DNA of 6,458 nucleotides from Spirochaetales bacterium (GTDB lineage Bacteria; Spirochaetota; Spirochaetia; DSM-27196; SLST01): positions 1 through 6,458 of the forward strand of contig SLST01000429.1 in the NCBI GenBank assembly GCA_007130265.1, written 5' to 3'. Below the pieces are notes generated by a model. It did no database searches and was not told where the DNA came from. It was given only the letters and a program-made list of their open reading frames with translations. Below, in pieces: positions 5,759 to 6,458 of the stretch. Every line of letters begins with the position of its first letter. Within the stretch, counting starts at the first letter, position 1. The position numbers and the translations under genes are program-made.

Positions 5759-6458
5759 GTGCACGAACCGCCTGCGGGCGTATGGGCGACCATGGTGACA
5801 CCGTTCACCGACGGCGGCGCGATCGACTATCGCGGACTGGCCTCGCTCGTCGACCGGTACATCGACAACCGCGTGGCCGGACTGTTCGCCGTATGCCGGT
5901 CGAGCGAGTCGTTCGAGATGTCGCTCGAGGAGCGACGAGCGGTGGCGGCGTTCGTAGTGGGTGCGGCTGCGGGCCGTGTTCCCGTCATTGCCGGCGGCAA
6001 CTTCACCGTAAGCGTGGAGGCGCAGGCCGATGAGGTGGCGGTGATCGCTGCTGCGGGCGTGGACGCAGTGGTGCTCCTTACGAGCACGATGGCCGGGCGC
6101 GAAGAGGACGACGCGGCCTGGCGCCGGCGGGCCGATGCGCTTCTTGCCCAAATCCCCGAAGACATCCCACTCGGTATCTGCGAGTCGCCGGCGCCGTACC
6201 ACCGGACGGTGGGCGCGGAGAGCCTGTCGTGGTGCCTGGAGTCCGGACGCTTCCGCTTCCTGAAGGACACGAGCTGCGACGCGAGGGCGATCGAGGAGAA
6301 GCTCCGCATTCTTGCTGGATCGAATCTCCGGCTCTACAACGCGAACACGCAGACGCTGCTCCCGTCGCTGCGCTCCGGCGCCGCCGGCTACAGCAGCGTG
6401 ATGGCGAACGTCTCTCCCCGGCTCTACGACTGGCTCATTGCGAACCACCACTCCCGTA
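5759..6458 (+). CDS. DHDPS/N-acetylneuraminate-lyase family protein, 3' end outside the window
   Basis: The first 233 codons of a class I aldolase-type TIM-barrel protein are present, and the frame runs off the right edge (the family is about 300 residues). GVWATMVTPFTDGGAIDY (7-24) is the family N-terminus. FAVCRSSESFEMSLEER (43-59) occupies the place of the GTTGE loop. FLKDTS (167-172) carries Lys169, the expected Schiff-base lysine. The segment GICESPAPYHR (139-149) takes the place of the LYNVP strand, so the usual catalytic tyrosine position appears to be Cys141. With the altered loop, this argues against lysine biosynthesis and for an uncharacterised aldolase, lyase or dehydratase acting on a keto-acid sugar (inference). 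It diverges from the sulfatase operon and shares a candidate operator with it, which suggests a common pathway. Confidence 0.88.
   Translation, partial: MHEPPAGVWATMVTPFTDGGAIDYRGLASLVDRYIDNRVAGLFAVCRSSESFEMSLEERRAVAAFVVGAAAGRVPVIAGGNFTVSVEAQADEVAVIAAAGVDAVVLLTSTMAGREEDDAAWRRRADALLAQIPEDIPLGICESPAPYHRTVGAESLSWCLESGRFRFLKDTSCDARAIEEKLRILAGSNLRLYNANTQTLLPSLRSGAAGYSSVMANVSPRLYDWLIANHHSR

Noticed and set aside
5521..5808. N-terminal extension of the sulfatase to an ATG at 5808
   Set aside because: The family starts at the NILFIMTDQQ strand, the ATG at 5520 has its own ribosome-binding site, and the extension would run through the promoter, both operators and the start of the divergent gene.
5198..6451. 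417-codon minus-strand open frame opposite the DHDPS-like gene and overlapping the sulfatase start
   Set aside because: The plus strand encodes conserved DHDPS-family motifs and the minus strand encodes the sulfatase in another frame. The translation has no family character.
1..6458. CRISPR arrays, tRNA or rRNA genes, transposase genes
   Set aside because: No regularly spaced repeats, no cloverleaf or ribosomal sequence and no transposase-like translation was seen.

Overview
The window looks like a high-GC bacterial chromosome segment carrying a small catabolic gene cluster next to a toxin-antitoxin pair. A sulfatase, a GH32-like beta-propeller protein, a UroD-fold protein and a DHDPS-like protein together are typical of sulfatase-rich environmental lineages such as Planctomycetota, Lentisphaerota, Armatimonadota, Latescibacterota or Poribacteria. 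This lineage guess is inference from gene content, and no marker gene fixes it.

Layout from left to right: hicB (13-417) and hicA (419-625) lie on the minus strand as a type II toxin-antitoxin operon with hicA first. A 179-base gap (626-804) separates them from a minus-strand cluster that runs leftward from about 5520. In transcription order the cluster is a type I sulfatase (5520-4036), a 105-residue protein of unknown function (4015-3698), a possible 17-codon minicistron or frameshifted tail (3701-3648), a GH32-like five-bladed propeller protein (3651-2068) and a UroD/MtaA-like protein with a zinc-type HxC...C motif (2001-805). The gaps are short (-4 to about 66 bases) and no terminator is visible, so this is probably one transcript. 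On the plus strand, diverging from the sulfatase, is the first 233 codons of a DHDPS/N-acetylneuraminate-lyase family protein (5759 to the window end).

The divergent intergenic region (5521-5758) holds a good sigma-70-type promoter for the sulfatase operon. It also holds two copies of a 20-base element built on TGTTCG...GAACGAT, one close to each gene start. These look like operators for one regulator that controls both transcripts.

The least expected observation lies in the 66-base gap before the UroD-like gene. It holds an in-frame remnant of a sulfatase C-terminus (PRSHWSGSNPL-stop, against PRSHWSENNPL-stop in the intact gene) plus the following ribosome-binding segment. The result is a 47-base imperfect direct repeat (42/47) that brackets exactly the 105-residue gene and the GH32-like gene. 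This suggests that the two genes form a block gained, or left behind, by recombination between paralogous sulfatase genes.

A plausible joint role is breakdown of a sulfated sugar: desulfation by the sulfatase, glycan or sugar handling by the propeller protein, and carbon-carbon cleavage of a keto-acid by the aldolase-fold protein. The UroD-like protein would perform a methyl-transfer or decarboxylation step. No substrate can be read from the sequence.
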